From: Deltaproteobacteria bacterium
GTDB taxonomy: Bacteria > Desulfobacterota > Desulfuromonadia > Desulfuromonadales > Geothermobacteraceae
Direction: 5' to 3'
NCBI GenBank assembly: GCA_003695205.1
Contig: RFIO01000333.1
Span: forward strand, 1-10,149
Length of the DNA stretch: 10,149 bases
The position numbers and the translations under genes are program-made. Each line of letters begins with the position of its first letter. Position 1 is the stretch's first letter. Shown here piece after piece: positions 1 through 6,849 of this stretch. The notes under the pieces were generated by a model that saw only the letters and a list, made by a program, of their open reading frames with translations, searched no databases and was not told the origin of the DNA.

Positions 1-579
1 GCGCTCGCGCTGGAGCGGCTGGCGCTTGCAAGACCTGTCCTGTGCGGCTGGTCTCTGGGGGGCATGCTGGCATTGCAGCTGGCGGGCGTAAGACGACTTG
101 ATACCGCCGGCCTGGTTCTGGTCGGAACGACCCCACGTTTTACCAATGGTGGTGGCTGGACAGGTGGTCTGCCGCCCGGGCAGCTTGCCGCCATGCGTCG
201 CGATGTCAGGCGGTCCTACCGGCCGACCATGGAGTCGTTTTTTCGCCTGATGTTCACCGAGGGAGAACTCGACCAGGCCGCGTACCGGCAGGTCGCGCGG
301 CGCACGGTCAGCCCTCGAACTCTTCCGTCACAGCAGGTTGCCGAGGCCGGGCTGGAGTTGCTGGCCCGAACCGACCTGAGGGCGTTGCTGCCGGCGGTCG
401 ATGTTCCGGTGCTGGTGGCCCACGGCACCGAAGACGCCATCATTCCGGCCGCGGCCGGGCAATACCTTGCCGACACTCTGTCCGGGGCGCGGCTCGAGGT
501 CTTTGCCGGAGTCGGCCACGCCCCCTTTCTGAGCCGACCTGAGCGTTTTCGGCAACTTTTGGAAGATTTTCTGCCATGA
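1..579 (+). CDS. bioH: BioH-like pimeloyl-ACP methyl ester esterase, 3' part
   Basis: This is an alpha/beta hydrolase cut by the left edge; the frame is open from base 1 and 192 codons remain. The nucleophile elbow GWSLGG is at codons 16-21, with Ser at codon 18. The acid is the Asp in HGTEDAIIP (about codon 145) and the base is the His in GVGHAPFLSRPERF (about codon 173), so the whole Ser-Asp-His triad is visible. GWSLGG and the GHAPFLSRP ending are typical of BioH, which cleaves the methyl ester from pimeloyl-ACP to end the BioC/BioH route of biotin precursor synthesis in the cytosol. The stop overlaps the start of bioC as ATGA, which supports the pathway call by context. Another small alpha/beta hydrolase is possible on sequence alone. 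The start and lid region N-terminal to the elbow lie outside the window. Confidence 0.85.
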   Translation, partial: ALALERLALARPVLCGWSLGGMLALQLAGVRRLDTAGLVLVGTTPRFTNGGGWTGGLPPGQLAAMRRDVRRSYRPTMESFFRLMFTEGELDQAAYRQVARRTVSPRTLPSQQVAEAGLELLARTDLRALLPAVDVPVLVAHGTEDAIIPAAAGQYLADTLSGARLEVFAGVGHAPFLSRPERFRQLLEDFLP

Positions 580-1376
580 GTCCCGATGTCGACCGCGCTC
601 TTGTGCGCCGCCATTTCAACCGCCATGCGGATGAGTATGACCGCTACGCCCGTATCCAGAAGGAGGTGGTGCAGCGCCTTGCCGCTTTCGGTGACTGGCG
701 TGACGCCCCCCGGGGAGCCGTGCTCGACCTGGGCTGCGGTACCGGCTATCTCGGGGCTGAGCTGATTCGGCATGGCCGCGGCGGCGACCTGGTTGTCGCC
801 GACCTGGCGCACGGCATGACCCTTTGTGCCCGGCAGCGTACCGGGGCTCGCCACGGTGTCGACCTGGACGCCGGCTGTCTGCCGTTTCGGGACGGCTCCT
901 TTGCGCTGGTCGCGTCCAGCTCAGTCTACCAGTGGGTCGAGCCCCTGGATGCCGCCTTTGGCGAACTGGCCCGGGTGCTGCAGCCCGGTGGCCGGTTTCT
1001 CGTGGCCCTGTTCGGTGCCCGGTCGCTCCAGGAGCTGCGTTCGTCGCACCGGCAGGCCAGTTCGAGATTCGGCACCGCGAGCCATGTTCAGGATTTTCCT
1101 TCGGTCGAGGATGTGCGGGCCGCTCTGGCGCAAGCCGGTCTGGAGGATGTCCGGGTCGAATCCGAGATTCTGCAGGAGTATCACGCCGATGTGCCGGCGT
1201 TGCTTCGTTCTCTGAAGAAAATCGGTGCCGGTAATGCGTCCAGCAAGCGTCCGCCGGGGTTGGCCAGTCGCAGGGTGATGCAGGCGATGATCGACCTGTA
1301 CGAGGGATCCTGGCGGGATGAACGGGGCATCCCGGCCAGTTATGAGGTCATCTATCTTTTCGGCAGCAAAAAGTAG
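576..1376 (+). CDS. bioC: Malonyl-ACP O-methyltransferase BioC
   Basis: This 266-residue class I SAM-dependent methyltransferase would methylate malonyl-ACP so that fatty acid synthesis can extend it to pimeloyl-ACP methyl ester. SAM motif I is LDLGCGTGYLG at residues 50-60. The N-terminal segment FNRHADEYDRYARIQKEV (14-31) resembles the BioC lead-in, which has an F-x-R..A..YD..A..Q pattern. SSSVYQWVEP (114-123) sits where BioC has its conserved QW motif, followed by LARVLQPGGR (131-140) and SLQEL (150-154). The length matches BioC (about 250-270). The start overlaps the bioH stop by 4 nt (ATGA), so translation is probably coupled; a weak GGAAGA lies further upstream. The gene ends 21 bp from the convergent rlmI stop, and I see no hairpin-plus-T terminator between them. 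Confidence 0.88.
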   Translation: MSPDVDRALVRRHFNRHADEYDRYARIQKEVVQRLAAFGDWRDAPRGAVLDLGCGTGYLGAELIRHGRGGDLVVADLAHGMTLCARQRTGARHGVDLDAGCLPFRDGSFALVASSSVYQWVEPLDAAFGELARVLQPGGRFLVALFGARSLQELRSSHRQASSRFGTASHVQDFPSVEDVRAALAQAGLEDVRVESEILQEYHADVPALLRSLKKIGAGNASSKRPPGLASRRVMQAMIDLYEGSWRDERGIPASYEVIYLFGSKK

Positions 1377-1397
1377 GCGGTCTGGGGACGGGCGACT

Positions 1398-2573
1398 TTA
1401 CAGGACCTGCAGAACCGCGCATTTGAGATACTCGGTTTCCGGGCAGGAGAGCAGGACCGGATGATCGAAGGCCTGGCCGCGCATCTCCAGCAGCCGGACG
1501 GTGCGTCCGGCCTGCACGGCGGCCTTGCGCAAGGTGTCGAGGAAAACGTCCCTTTTGAGGTGGTAGGAGCAGCTGCAGGTGAACAGGTAGCCACCGGGTT
1601 CGACCAGTTGCAGGGCGCGACGGTTGATGGTCAGATAGCCCCGGATGGCATCGGGCAGCTTCTTCTTGCTCTTGACGAAGGCGGGCGGGTCGAGGATGAC
1701 GGTGCCGAAGCGCTGCTGCGACTGCCCGAGCTCGCGCAGCAGTTCGAAGACGTCGGCCTGTTCGAACCGGCAGACGTCGTCCTTGTAATTGAGTCGGGCG
1801 TTTTCGCGTGACAGTTCGATGGCTTTTTCAGAAATGTCGATACCGAGCACGCTGCGGGCGCCGAAACGGGCCGCGTGCACCGACCAGCCGCCGGAGTAGC
1901 AGAACAGGTCGAGCACGTCCCGCCCCTCTACCCGGCCGCGCAGGGCCTGGTGATTCTCCTTCTGATCGAAGAAGTGGCCGGTCTTCTGCCCCTCCATCAG
2001 GTCTATGCGGAAGCGCAGGCCGTGTTCGCGGATCACCAGTTCTTCGGGCAGCTGCCCCGAGATCAGTTCGACCTTGCGTTCCAGCCCTTCCAGTTCACGT
2101 ACCGCCACGTCGTTGCGACCGATCACCGCCACAGGCTCCAGCATCTCCTCAAGGGCCCGCAAAACCAGGTCACGCCGCATCTCCATACCCAAGGTCAGCA
2201 GTTGCACGGCGAGCACGTCACCGTAGCGGTCGACCACCAGGCCGGGGAGCTGATCTCCTTCGCCATGGACCAGGCGCAGGGACGGCATGTCGCCGTAGAG
2301 CTTTTCCCGGTAGTCGAGGGCGGCCTGCAGACGCTTGCAGTAGAAGTCGACCTCGTCGATCGATTCCTGTTCCCGGGTCAGGATGCGGGCGGTGATCAGG
2401 GGACGGGGGTTGAAGTAGGCAATGCCGAGAAAATCGCCGCGGGCGGCAAGAACCTCGACGGCGTCTCCCGGTTCGGGAGCTCCTTCGAGGCGTTCGACCT
2501 CATTACTGAATATCCACGGGTGACCGCCGCGGGCGCGGCGATCGTGCCCGGCTTTGAGCCAGAGGCGTTTCAT
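1398..2573 (-). CDS. rlmI: 23S rRNA m5C methyltransferase, RlmI-type
   Basis: This 391-residue protein has the RlmI/YccW layout: an N-terminal PUA RNA-binding domain (about 1-75, with HPWIFSNEVE at 18-27), a linker, then a Rossmann SAM methyltransferase domain. Motifs seen are GQKTGHFFDQ (195-204), DLFCYSGGWSVHAA (222-235, SAM-binding loop), LDPPAF (294-299) and FTCSCSYH (331-338), which holds the cysteines expected in m5C enzymes. Family members methylate a cytosine of 23S rRNA (C1962 in E. coli). I chose the ATG at 2573 because it forms a TGATG overlap with the stop of the upstream ArsR gene. An in-frame GTG at 2579 would add two residues. It is probably cotranscribed with the regulator. 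The exact target base in this organism is inferred from the family. Confidence 0.88.
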   Translation of the reverse strand: MKRLWLKAGHDRRARGGHPWIFSNEVERLEGAPEPGDAVEVLAARGDFLGIAYFNPRPLITARILTREQESIDEVDFYCKRLQAALDYREKLYGDMPSLRLVHGEGDQLPGLVVDRYGDVLAVQLLTLGMEMRRDLVLRALEEMLEPVAVIGRNDVAVRELEGLERKVELISGQLPEELVIREHGLRFRIDLMEGQKTGHFFDQKENHQALRGRVEGRDVLDLFCYSGGWSVHAARFGARSVLGIDISEKAIELSRENARLNYKDDVCRFEQADVFELLRELGQSQQRFGTVILDPPAFVKSKKKLPDAIRGYLTINRRALQLVEPGGYLFTCSCSYHLKRDVFLDTLRKAAVQAGRTVRLLEMRGQAFDHPVLLSCPETEYLKCAVLQVL

Positions 2574-2872
2574 CAGCACTCGTTGCGCTCAAAAAGGGAG
2601 TCGACAATCTGCCGGGCCTCGTCCGACACGACCCGGTAGTAGACTTCGACACCCTCGCGCCTGCCTTCGATGATGCCCTTGTTCTTCAGCAGGGCCAGAT
2701 GCTGGGAGACGGTCGCCTGCGGCAGTCCCAGGCATTCCCAGATTTTTTTGACGTTGCAGGTCTGGGTTGCCAGACCGGCCACGATCTTCAGCCGCACCGG
2801 GTGCCCAAGCACCTTGAGGATTTCGGCTTCCCGGTCATAGCTCAGTTCCTTGTCAAAGGGGATCTTGTCCAT
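2573..2872 (-). CDS. ArsR/SmtB-family winged-helix regulator
   Basis: This 99-residue protein has a typical ArsR fold: a dimerisation helix with VLGHPVRLKIVAGL near residues 21-34, recognition helix LPQATVSQHLALLKNKGI (about 50-67), and a wing around EGRREGVEVYYRV. I chose the ATG at 2872 because AGGTGG (2886-2881) lies 8 nt upstream. An in-frame GTG at 2884 lies inside that ribosome binding site and would give 103 residues. The classical arsenic-site motif ELCVCDL is absent. Three cysteines remain: one before the NVKKIW helix, one in WECLG and one as the last residue. The protein could therefore be a thiol or redox sensor, or bind no ligand through cysteine. It leads a two-gene unit with rlmI and probably represses its own promoter. 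The inducer is unknown. Confidence 0.85.
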   Translation of the reverse strand: MDKIPFDKELSYDREAEILKVLGHPVRLKIVAGLATQTCNVKKIWECLGLPQATVSQHLALLKNKGIIEGRREGVEVYYRVVSDEARQIVDSLFERNEC

Positions 2873-2921
2873 GTTTGTGCCCACCTGTCCTGGAAAAATG
2901 ATGACATCCCAACAGAGAATA

Positions 2922-2935
2922 ACGAAATATACGAA
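2922..2935. promoter_or_regulatory. Candidate ArsR operator (ACGAA direct repeat)
   Basis: Two ACGAA boxes (2922-2926 and 2931-2935) lie 9 bp apart around an ATATA core in an unusually AT-rich patch. They overlap the predicted transcript start of the arsR-rlmI promoter, where a repressor would be expected to bind. It is a direct repeat rather than the usual ArsR dyad, so the call is weak. Confidence 0.3.
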
Positions 2936-2963
2936 TTTTAATGGCAGTTGCCTGGACGGTCAA
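2935..2963 (-). promoter_or_regulatory. Sigma70-like promoter of the arsR-rlmI unit
   Basis: The -35 TTGACC (2963-2958) and -10 TAAAAT (2940-2935) are separated by 17 bp and point toward the ArsR-family gene. The predicted transcript start is near 2928, giving a leader of about 55 nt. Confidence 0.6.
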
Positions 2964-2997
2964 GCGGATCTTTGAACGCATACGCAATACGCCGACC

Positions 2998-3026
2998 TCG
3001 ACAGCGGCCGCCCGAACGATTAAACT
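2998..3026 (+). promoter_or_regulatory. Sigma70-like promoter of the exchanger-DUF3108-PPase operon
   Basis: The -35 TCGACA (2998-3003) and -10 TAAACT (3021-3026) have a 17-bp spacer. The predicted start near 3033 leaves about 25 nt of leader, which holds the strong ribosome binding site AGGGAGG (3044-3050). Confidence 0.5.
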
Positions 3027-3057
3027 TGCCCCGGCTCGATCTCAGGGAGGATTGATA

Positions 3058-3996
3058 ATGCTTCTGCCGGCCCTCGTCTTTATCGCAGGCCTGCTGCTGC
3101 TCTACTTCGGTGCCGAATGGCTGGTTGCCGGCAGCTCGCGCCTGGCTCTCGGCTTCGGCGTCCGGCCGCTGGTCATCGGCATGACAGTGGTTGCCTTTGC
3201 CACCAGCATGCCCGAGATGCTGGTCTCCCTGGCTGCCGCCTTCCGGGATTCGGCCGACCTGGCCGCTGGCAACATCGTCGGTTCCAACATTGCCAACATC
3301 GGACTGATTCTCGGCTGCGCCGCCCTGCTGCATCCCCTGGCGGTGACCTCGGCGACACTGAAAAGGGAACTGCCCTTTCTGCTTGGCATTTCCCTCTTTT
3401 TCGGGCTGCTCTGTTTTGACGGCACCCTGGGAGCAGTTGACGGCCTGGTGCAACTGCTGCTGCTGGCAGGATTTCTCGGGTACTGCCTGCGGGATACGCG
3501 GAGGCAGCGCCGGATCGAAACCTGCGGCGAGGTGCGCGATGAACTGGCCGCCAGCCGGGGGCGCGACCTTGTTCTGGTGGTTGTCGGCATCGTCGGCCTG
3601 GCGATCGGGGCCGAGATGATGGTGCGTTCGGCGGTGATCATGGCGCGGCAGTTCGGCATCAGTGAGCTGGTGATCGGTATCAGCGTCGTCGCCGTCGGCA
3701 CCAGCCTGCCGGAACTGGCCGCCTCGGTGGTCAGCGCCTGGAAGGGGGAGATGGAGATCAGTATCGGAAACGTCATCGGCAGCAATATCTTCAACCTGCT
3801 GTTCGTTCTCGGCCTTTGTCCGGTGATCCGTCCCCTGGCCATCGACCCTGAACTTGTGCGCGTCCAGCTGCCGATCATGCTCGGTTTTACCCTGCTGCTG
3901 TGGGGGTTGTCGCTCGGCGGCAGAATCGGTCGTCGCAAGGGCGTCCTGCTGCTGGTCTGCTATGCTCTCTTTATCTCTTTCCTGTTCTGGAGCTGA
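3058..3996 (+). CDS. CaCA-family calcium/sodium antiporter, YrbG-like
   Basis: This 312-residue inner-membrane exchanger has about ten hydrophobic segments and two inverted alpha repeats, the hallmark of the Ca2+:cation antiporter superfamily. Alpha-1 is VVAFATSMPEMLVSL (44-58) plus GNIVGSNIANIGLILG (71-86). Alpha-2 is VVAVGTSLPELAASV (210-224) plus GNVIGSNIFNLLFVLG (237-252). The acidic ion ligands are Glu53 and Glu219. A charged cytoplasmic loop around 146-170 separates the two halves. The ATG at 3058 follows AGGGAGG with 7-nt spacing. The same frame stays open back to 2941, but that stretch is not hydrophobic and overlaps the divergent promoter, so I exclude it. It is the first gene of a three-gene operon; the next ATG is 2 nt after its stop. 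Ion specificity (Ca2+/Na+, Ca2+/H+ or K+) cannot be told from this sequence. Confidence 0.88.
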   Translation: MLLPALVFIAGLLLLYFGAEWLVAGSSRLALGFGVRPLVIGMTVVAFATSMPEMLVSLAAAFRDSADLAAGNIVGSNIANIGLILGCAALLHPLAVTSATLKRELPFLLGISLFFGLLCFDGTLGAVDGLVQLLLLAGFLGYCLRDTRRQRRIETCGEVRDELAASRGRDLVLVVVGIVGLAIGAEMMVRSAVIMARQFGISELVIGISVVAVGTSLPELAASVVSAWKGEMEISIGNVIGSNIFNLLFVLGLCPVIRPLAIDPELVRVQLPIMLGFTLLLWGLSLGGRIGRRKGVLLLVCYALFISFLFWS

Positions 3997-3998
3997 GC

Positions 3999-4832
3999 AT
4001 GCGCGTTTTTCTGATTGGCCTGCTGCTTTATGTCCTGTCAATGCCCCCGACTGCGATGGCGCAACCCGCAGGGCCGGAAGGCGATCAGCCGGATCTGCCT
4101 CCCGGGATCGCCGGGCTGCCCGGTACCATCTACCACTACGACATCGCCTTTCTTTGGTTCAAGCGCCTGGCCAAGGGGGATTTTTTCCTGTCTCCCGGGG
4201 ATGAGCCGGATACCTGGCGCGCCGTGCTCGATGCCCGGACCCTTGGCCTTGCCGCCTGGCTGACCCGGGACAGGGAACAGAAGTACGAATCCCTCATGCG
4301 TATCGACGAGAACGGCCGGCTGCATACCATCTGGCATTCGTCGACCATCTACAAGAATCGCGGCAAGAAGCGGTACGGCCGCACCAAGATCTATCACTAC
4401 GATCATGCCGACCGGCAGGTGCGGGTGACGGTCAAGCGGGACGGCGTGGTGACCGAGGGAGAACCGTTGCCGATGAGCGGCGAGGCGGAACCGGTCGATG
4501 TTCTGACCGCCTTTTTCAACTTTCGCGCCGGTCAGTACGGCCCTTTGGAAGCGGGCCGGCACATTGTGGTGCCGACTTTCAGCCGCAAGGGGCCATCCGA
4601 CATCGTCATCGATATCCTGCCGAGGGACCAGTGGCCGAAGAAGTACCGCTCCCTCGGGGATGTGCTCTTCTGCCGGGTGCTTCTCGACCAGGAAGTCTTC
4701 AATACCGGTGGCGGAGCTGTATGGGTCTGGCTGGACCATAATGGTATGCCGCTGGGAGGTGTGGTGGAAAATGTGCTCGGCCTCGGCGATGTCCGTGGCA
4801 GCAAGGCGGGAGAGGAAAAAAATGCGCACTGA
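3999..4832 (+). CDS. Secreted DUF3108-like protein
   Basis: This 277-residue protein has a clear Sec signal peptide: MRVFLIGLLLYVLSM forms the positive start and hydrophobic core, with probable cleavage after TAMA at residue 21. The mature part resembles DUF3108 proteins. It has an early YHYDIAFLWF strand, a middle stretch rich in Tyr, Lys and Arg, the segment VDVLTAFFNFR, and a C-terminal VWVWLDHNGMPLGG region that looks like a beta-rich envelope domain. No catalytic motif is visible and the function of the family is unknown. It starts 2 nt after the exchanger stop and overlaps the pyrophosphatase gene by 11 nt, so the three are surely cotranscribed. Its location would be periplasmic, since no lipobox Cys is present. 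The family call rests on pattern memory and is less certain than the gene itself. Confidence 0.75.
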   Translation: MRVFLIGLLLYVLSMPPTAMAQPAGPEGDQPDLPPGIAGLPGTIYHYDIAFLWFKRLAKGDFFLSPGDEPDTWRAVLDARTLGLAAWLTRDREQKYESLMRIDENGRLHTIWHSSTIYKNRGKKRYGRTKIYHYDHADRQVRVTVKRDGVVTEGEPLPMSGEAEPVDVLTAFFNFRAGQYGPLEAGRHIVVPTFSRKGPSDIVIDILPRDQWPKKYRSLGDVLFCRVLLDQEVFNTGGGAVWVWLDHNGMPLGGVVENVLGLGDVRGSKAGEEKNAH

Positions 4833-6471
4833 GCGGGTCTATGTGGTTGGACACCGTAATCCAGATACCGATTCGATCTGCAGCGCCATGGCTTATGCGC
4901 GGCTGCTGCAGCGGCAGGGACGGACGGAGGTACTGGCCGGTCGCGCCGGCCATCTGAACAGGCAGACTGAATTCGTGCTGGACGAACTCTCCCTGCCGCA
5001 GCCGGAGCTGCTCAATGATGTCTATCCGCGGGTCGGCGACATCATTGGCGACCAGGTCGTCACTCTCGGGCGCCATGAGCCACTTTCACGGGCCATGGAG
5101 CTGTTTCACCTGCACAACATCCGCCAGATTCCGGTGGTTGATGCCGAACGGCATCCCTGCGGTCTGCTGGTGCTCAAGCGCATCACCGAACGCTTTCTGG
5201 TGCCTCGGCGCGAGGCGGATATCCGGCGGGTGCGCACGTCCATGGCGACTCTGGCCCGTTGCCTGCGCGGGGAAGTTCTGGCCGGTGACGCTGTCGAACA
5301 GGTCGAGGAGCTCGACCTTTACGTCGGTGCCATGTCTGCAGGGACCTTCGGGAACAAGCTGGCCAGCCAGGACCCGCGTCGCATGGTGCTGCTCACCGGC
5401 GACCGTGAGGAAATCCAGGCGCGCGCACTGGAAAGCTCGGTCCGGGCCCTGGTCGTTACCGGCGGTCTCCGGGTCGACGCGGCCCTGGTCGAGCGGGCCG
5501 GACGGGCTGGAACCGCTCTGATTTCAACTCCTTTTGACACAGCCACCAGCGCCTGGCTGAGCCGCCTGGCGACCCCGGTGGGAGAACTGGTCAGCGAGGA
5601 TTTCCTGCGGGTCGAGGGGCACGAACGGGTCGAGGATGTCCGCCTGAAACTGCTGCACCACGACGACCCGGGGGCCATCGTTGTCGACTCTGACGGCAGG
5701 GTGGCCGGTATCCTCACCAAGAGCAACCTGCTGCAGCCATCGCCGGTCCGGCTGATCCTGGTCGATCACAACGAGCTGGGACAGGCCGTGCCCGGCGCCG
5801 ACAAGGTCGAGATCCTGGAGGTTGTCGACCATCACCGGCTGGGCAACTTCCACACCGATCAGCCGATACGCTTCGTCAACCAGCCGGTCGGCAGCACCTG
5901 TACCGTAGTCGCCGGACTGTACCGGCAGGCGGGCCTGGAACCGGAGCCGGCCTATGCCGCGCTCATGCTGGCCGGACTGATGTCCGACACGGTGCTGCTC
6001 AAGTCTCCCACCACCACGGATATCGACCGCCAGGTAGCCGATTGGCTCGGCGGCCTGTGCGGCTACGATGGCATCGAGTTCGGCCGGCGCATGTTTCAGG
6101 CTGGCAGTTCCCTGGCAGGTTTTGCCAGTGGACGGGACCTGGTGCTGTCCGATTTCAAGGAATTCGCCGCCGGCAAGCTGCGTTTCGGTGTCGGCCAGGT
6201 CGAGGTCGTCAGCTTCGAGGAGTTCCACGAACGACGGGACGAACTGGAACAGGTCCTGGCCCTTTTGAAGGAAGAAAAGGGCCTGGACATGATCGGCCTG
6301 CTGGTGACCGACATCGTGCATGCCACCAGCTTGCTGCTGGCCCTGGGCGGCAGGGAGCTTCCCTACCTGATCGGCTACCCGGCCGTCGGCGACAACCTCT
6401 ACGAGCTGAAGAACGTCCTGTCGCGTAAAAAACAGCTGGTGCCGCACCTGCTCAAGGTGCTGCAGGGGTGA
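4822..6471 (+). CDS. Mn-dependent family II inorganic pyrophosphatase with CBS-DRTGG-CBS insert
   Basis: This 549-residue cytosolic enzyme of the DHH superfamily would hydrolyse PPi to two phosphates. The catalytic N-part has GHRNPDTDSICSA (10-22), interrupted by a regulatory insert of about 230 residues: CBS1 (about 72-126), DRTGG (about 145-247) and CBS2 (about 250-304). The DHH domain then resumes with LVDHNE (313-318) and VVDHHRLG (334-341), and the DHHA2 domain ends in SRKKQLVPHL (534-543), the substrate-binding SRKK motif of family II PPases. In characterised CBS-PPases such as that of Clostridium perfringens, adenine nucleotides bind the CBS domains and tune activity; the same is inferred here. 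I chose the ATG at 4822 because GAGAGG lies 6-7 nt upstream and the mature motif follows at once. Upstream in-frame sequence back to 4564 only overlaps the DUF3108 gene. It is last in the exchanger operon. No intrinsic terminator is evident in the 24 bp before the convergent GFA gene. Confidence 0.92.
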   Translation: MRTERVYVVGHRNPDTDSICSAMAYARLLQRQGRTEVLAGRAGHLNRQTEFVLDELSLPQPELLNDVYPRVGDIIGDQVVTLGRHEPLSRAMELFHLHNIRQIPVVDAERHPCGLLVLKRITERFLVPRREADIRRVRTSMATLARCLRGEVLAGDAVEQVEELDLYVGAMSAGTFGNKLASQDPRRMVLLTGDREEIQARALESSVRALVVTGGLRVDAALVERAGRAGTALISTPFDTATSAWLSRLATPVGELVSEDFLRVEGHERVEDVRLKLLHHDDPGAIVVDSDGRVAGILTKSNLLQPSPVRLILVDHNELGQAVPGADKVEILEVVDHHRLGNFHTDQPIRFVNQPVGSTCTVVAGLYRQAGLEPEPAYAALMLAGLMSDTVLLKSPTTTDIDRQVADWLGGLCGYDGIEFGRRMFQAGSSLAGFASGRDLVLSDFKEFAAGKLRFGVGQVEVVSFEEFHERRDELEQVLALLKEEKGLDMIGLLVTDIVHATSLLLALGGRELPYLIGYPAVGDNLYELKNVLSRKKQLVPHLLKVLQG

Positions 6472-6495
6472 CGGTTTTTGGCGACGGCGTCTGCT

Positions 6496-6846
6496 TCAGT
6501 CAAAGGAGGCGCCGTCGATCAGTTCGGTTTCAAGGGCCAGTGGATCAACCCCCTCGAGGCAGCCGGCATTGACCCTGACCAGCTTCGGGTTGGAGCGCGG
6601 GTTGTGGTGGGTGTAGATGCCGCAGTTCCGGCAGAAGAAGTGGCGCGCCCGGCCGGTGTGGAACTGGTAGGTGGCCAGGTCGTCCTCGCCTCCGGTGAGG
6701 CGAAAGCTCCCGTCCGCAGCCAGGGCCATGGGAGTCCCCTTTCGGCGGCAGATGGAGCAGTTGCACCTCACTGCCGTTGAAAGGTCGCAGTCGAGTTCGA
6801 AAGTCACGCGGCCGCAATGGCAGCTGCCTTTGTAGTGTCTTTCCAT
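6496..6846 (-). CDS. GFA/CENP-V domain zinc protein
   Basis: This 116-residue protein has the GFA (glutathione-dependent formaldehyde-activating enzyme-like) fold. Zinc ligands are visible as CHC (Cys9, Cys11), CNCSIC (Cys28, Cys30, Cys33) and CRNC (Cys72, Cys75), which is the full seven-cysteine family set. Members bind two zinc ions. The proposed S-hydroxymethylglutathione synthase role is disputed, and most bacterial members have no proven reaction. AGGAGG (6860-6855) lies 8 nt before the ATG and overlaps the 3' end of the upstream yyaL-like gene, whose stop is 3 nt away. The two are therefore one transcriptional unit. An involvement in handling thiol adducts is only an inference from fold and neighbour. 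Confidence 0.88.
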   Translation of the reverse strand: MERHYKGSCHCGRVTFELDCDLSTAVRCNCSICRRKGTPMALAADGSFRLTGGEDDLATYQFHTGRARHFFCRNCGIYTHHNPRSNPKLVRVNAGCLEGVDPLALETELIDGASFD

Positions 6847-6849
6847 CTT

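Noticed and set aside
2941..3057. N-terminal extension of the exchanger to an ATG at 2941
   Set aside because: The extension is polar, overlaps both divergent promoters, and the ATG at 3058 has a near-perfect ribosome site just before the first membrane segment.
2938..4041. A 367-codon minus-strand open frame opposite the exchanger gene
   Set aside because: It is Gln/Asp/His-rich without a domain, and it lies antisense to a membrane protein with both CaCA repeats.
6484..6516. Inverted repeat GACGGCG/CGCCGTC at the convergent ends of the PPase and GFA genes
   Set aside because: The stem is 7 bp with a 19-nt loop, half inside coding sequence, and no T-tract follows on either strand, so it does not qualify as an intrinsic terminator.
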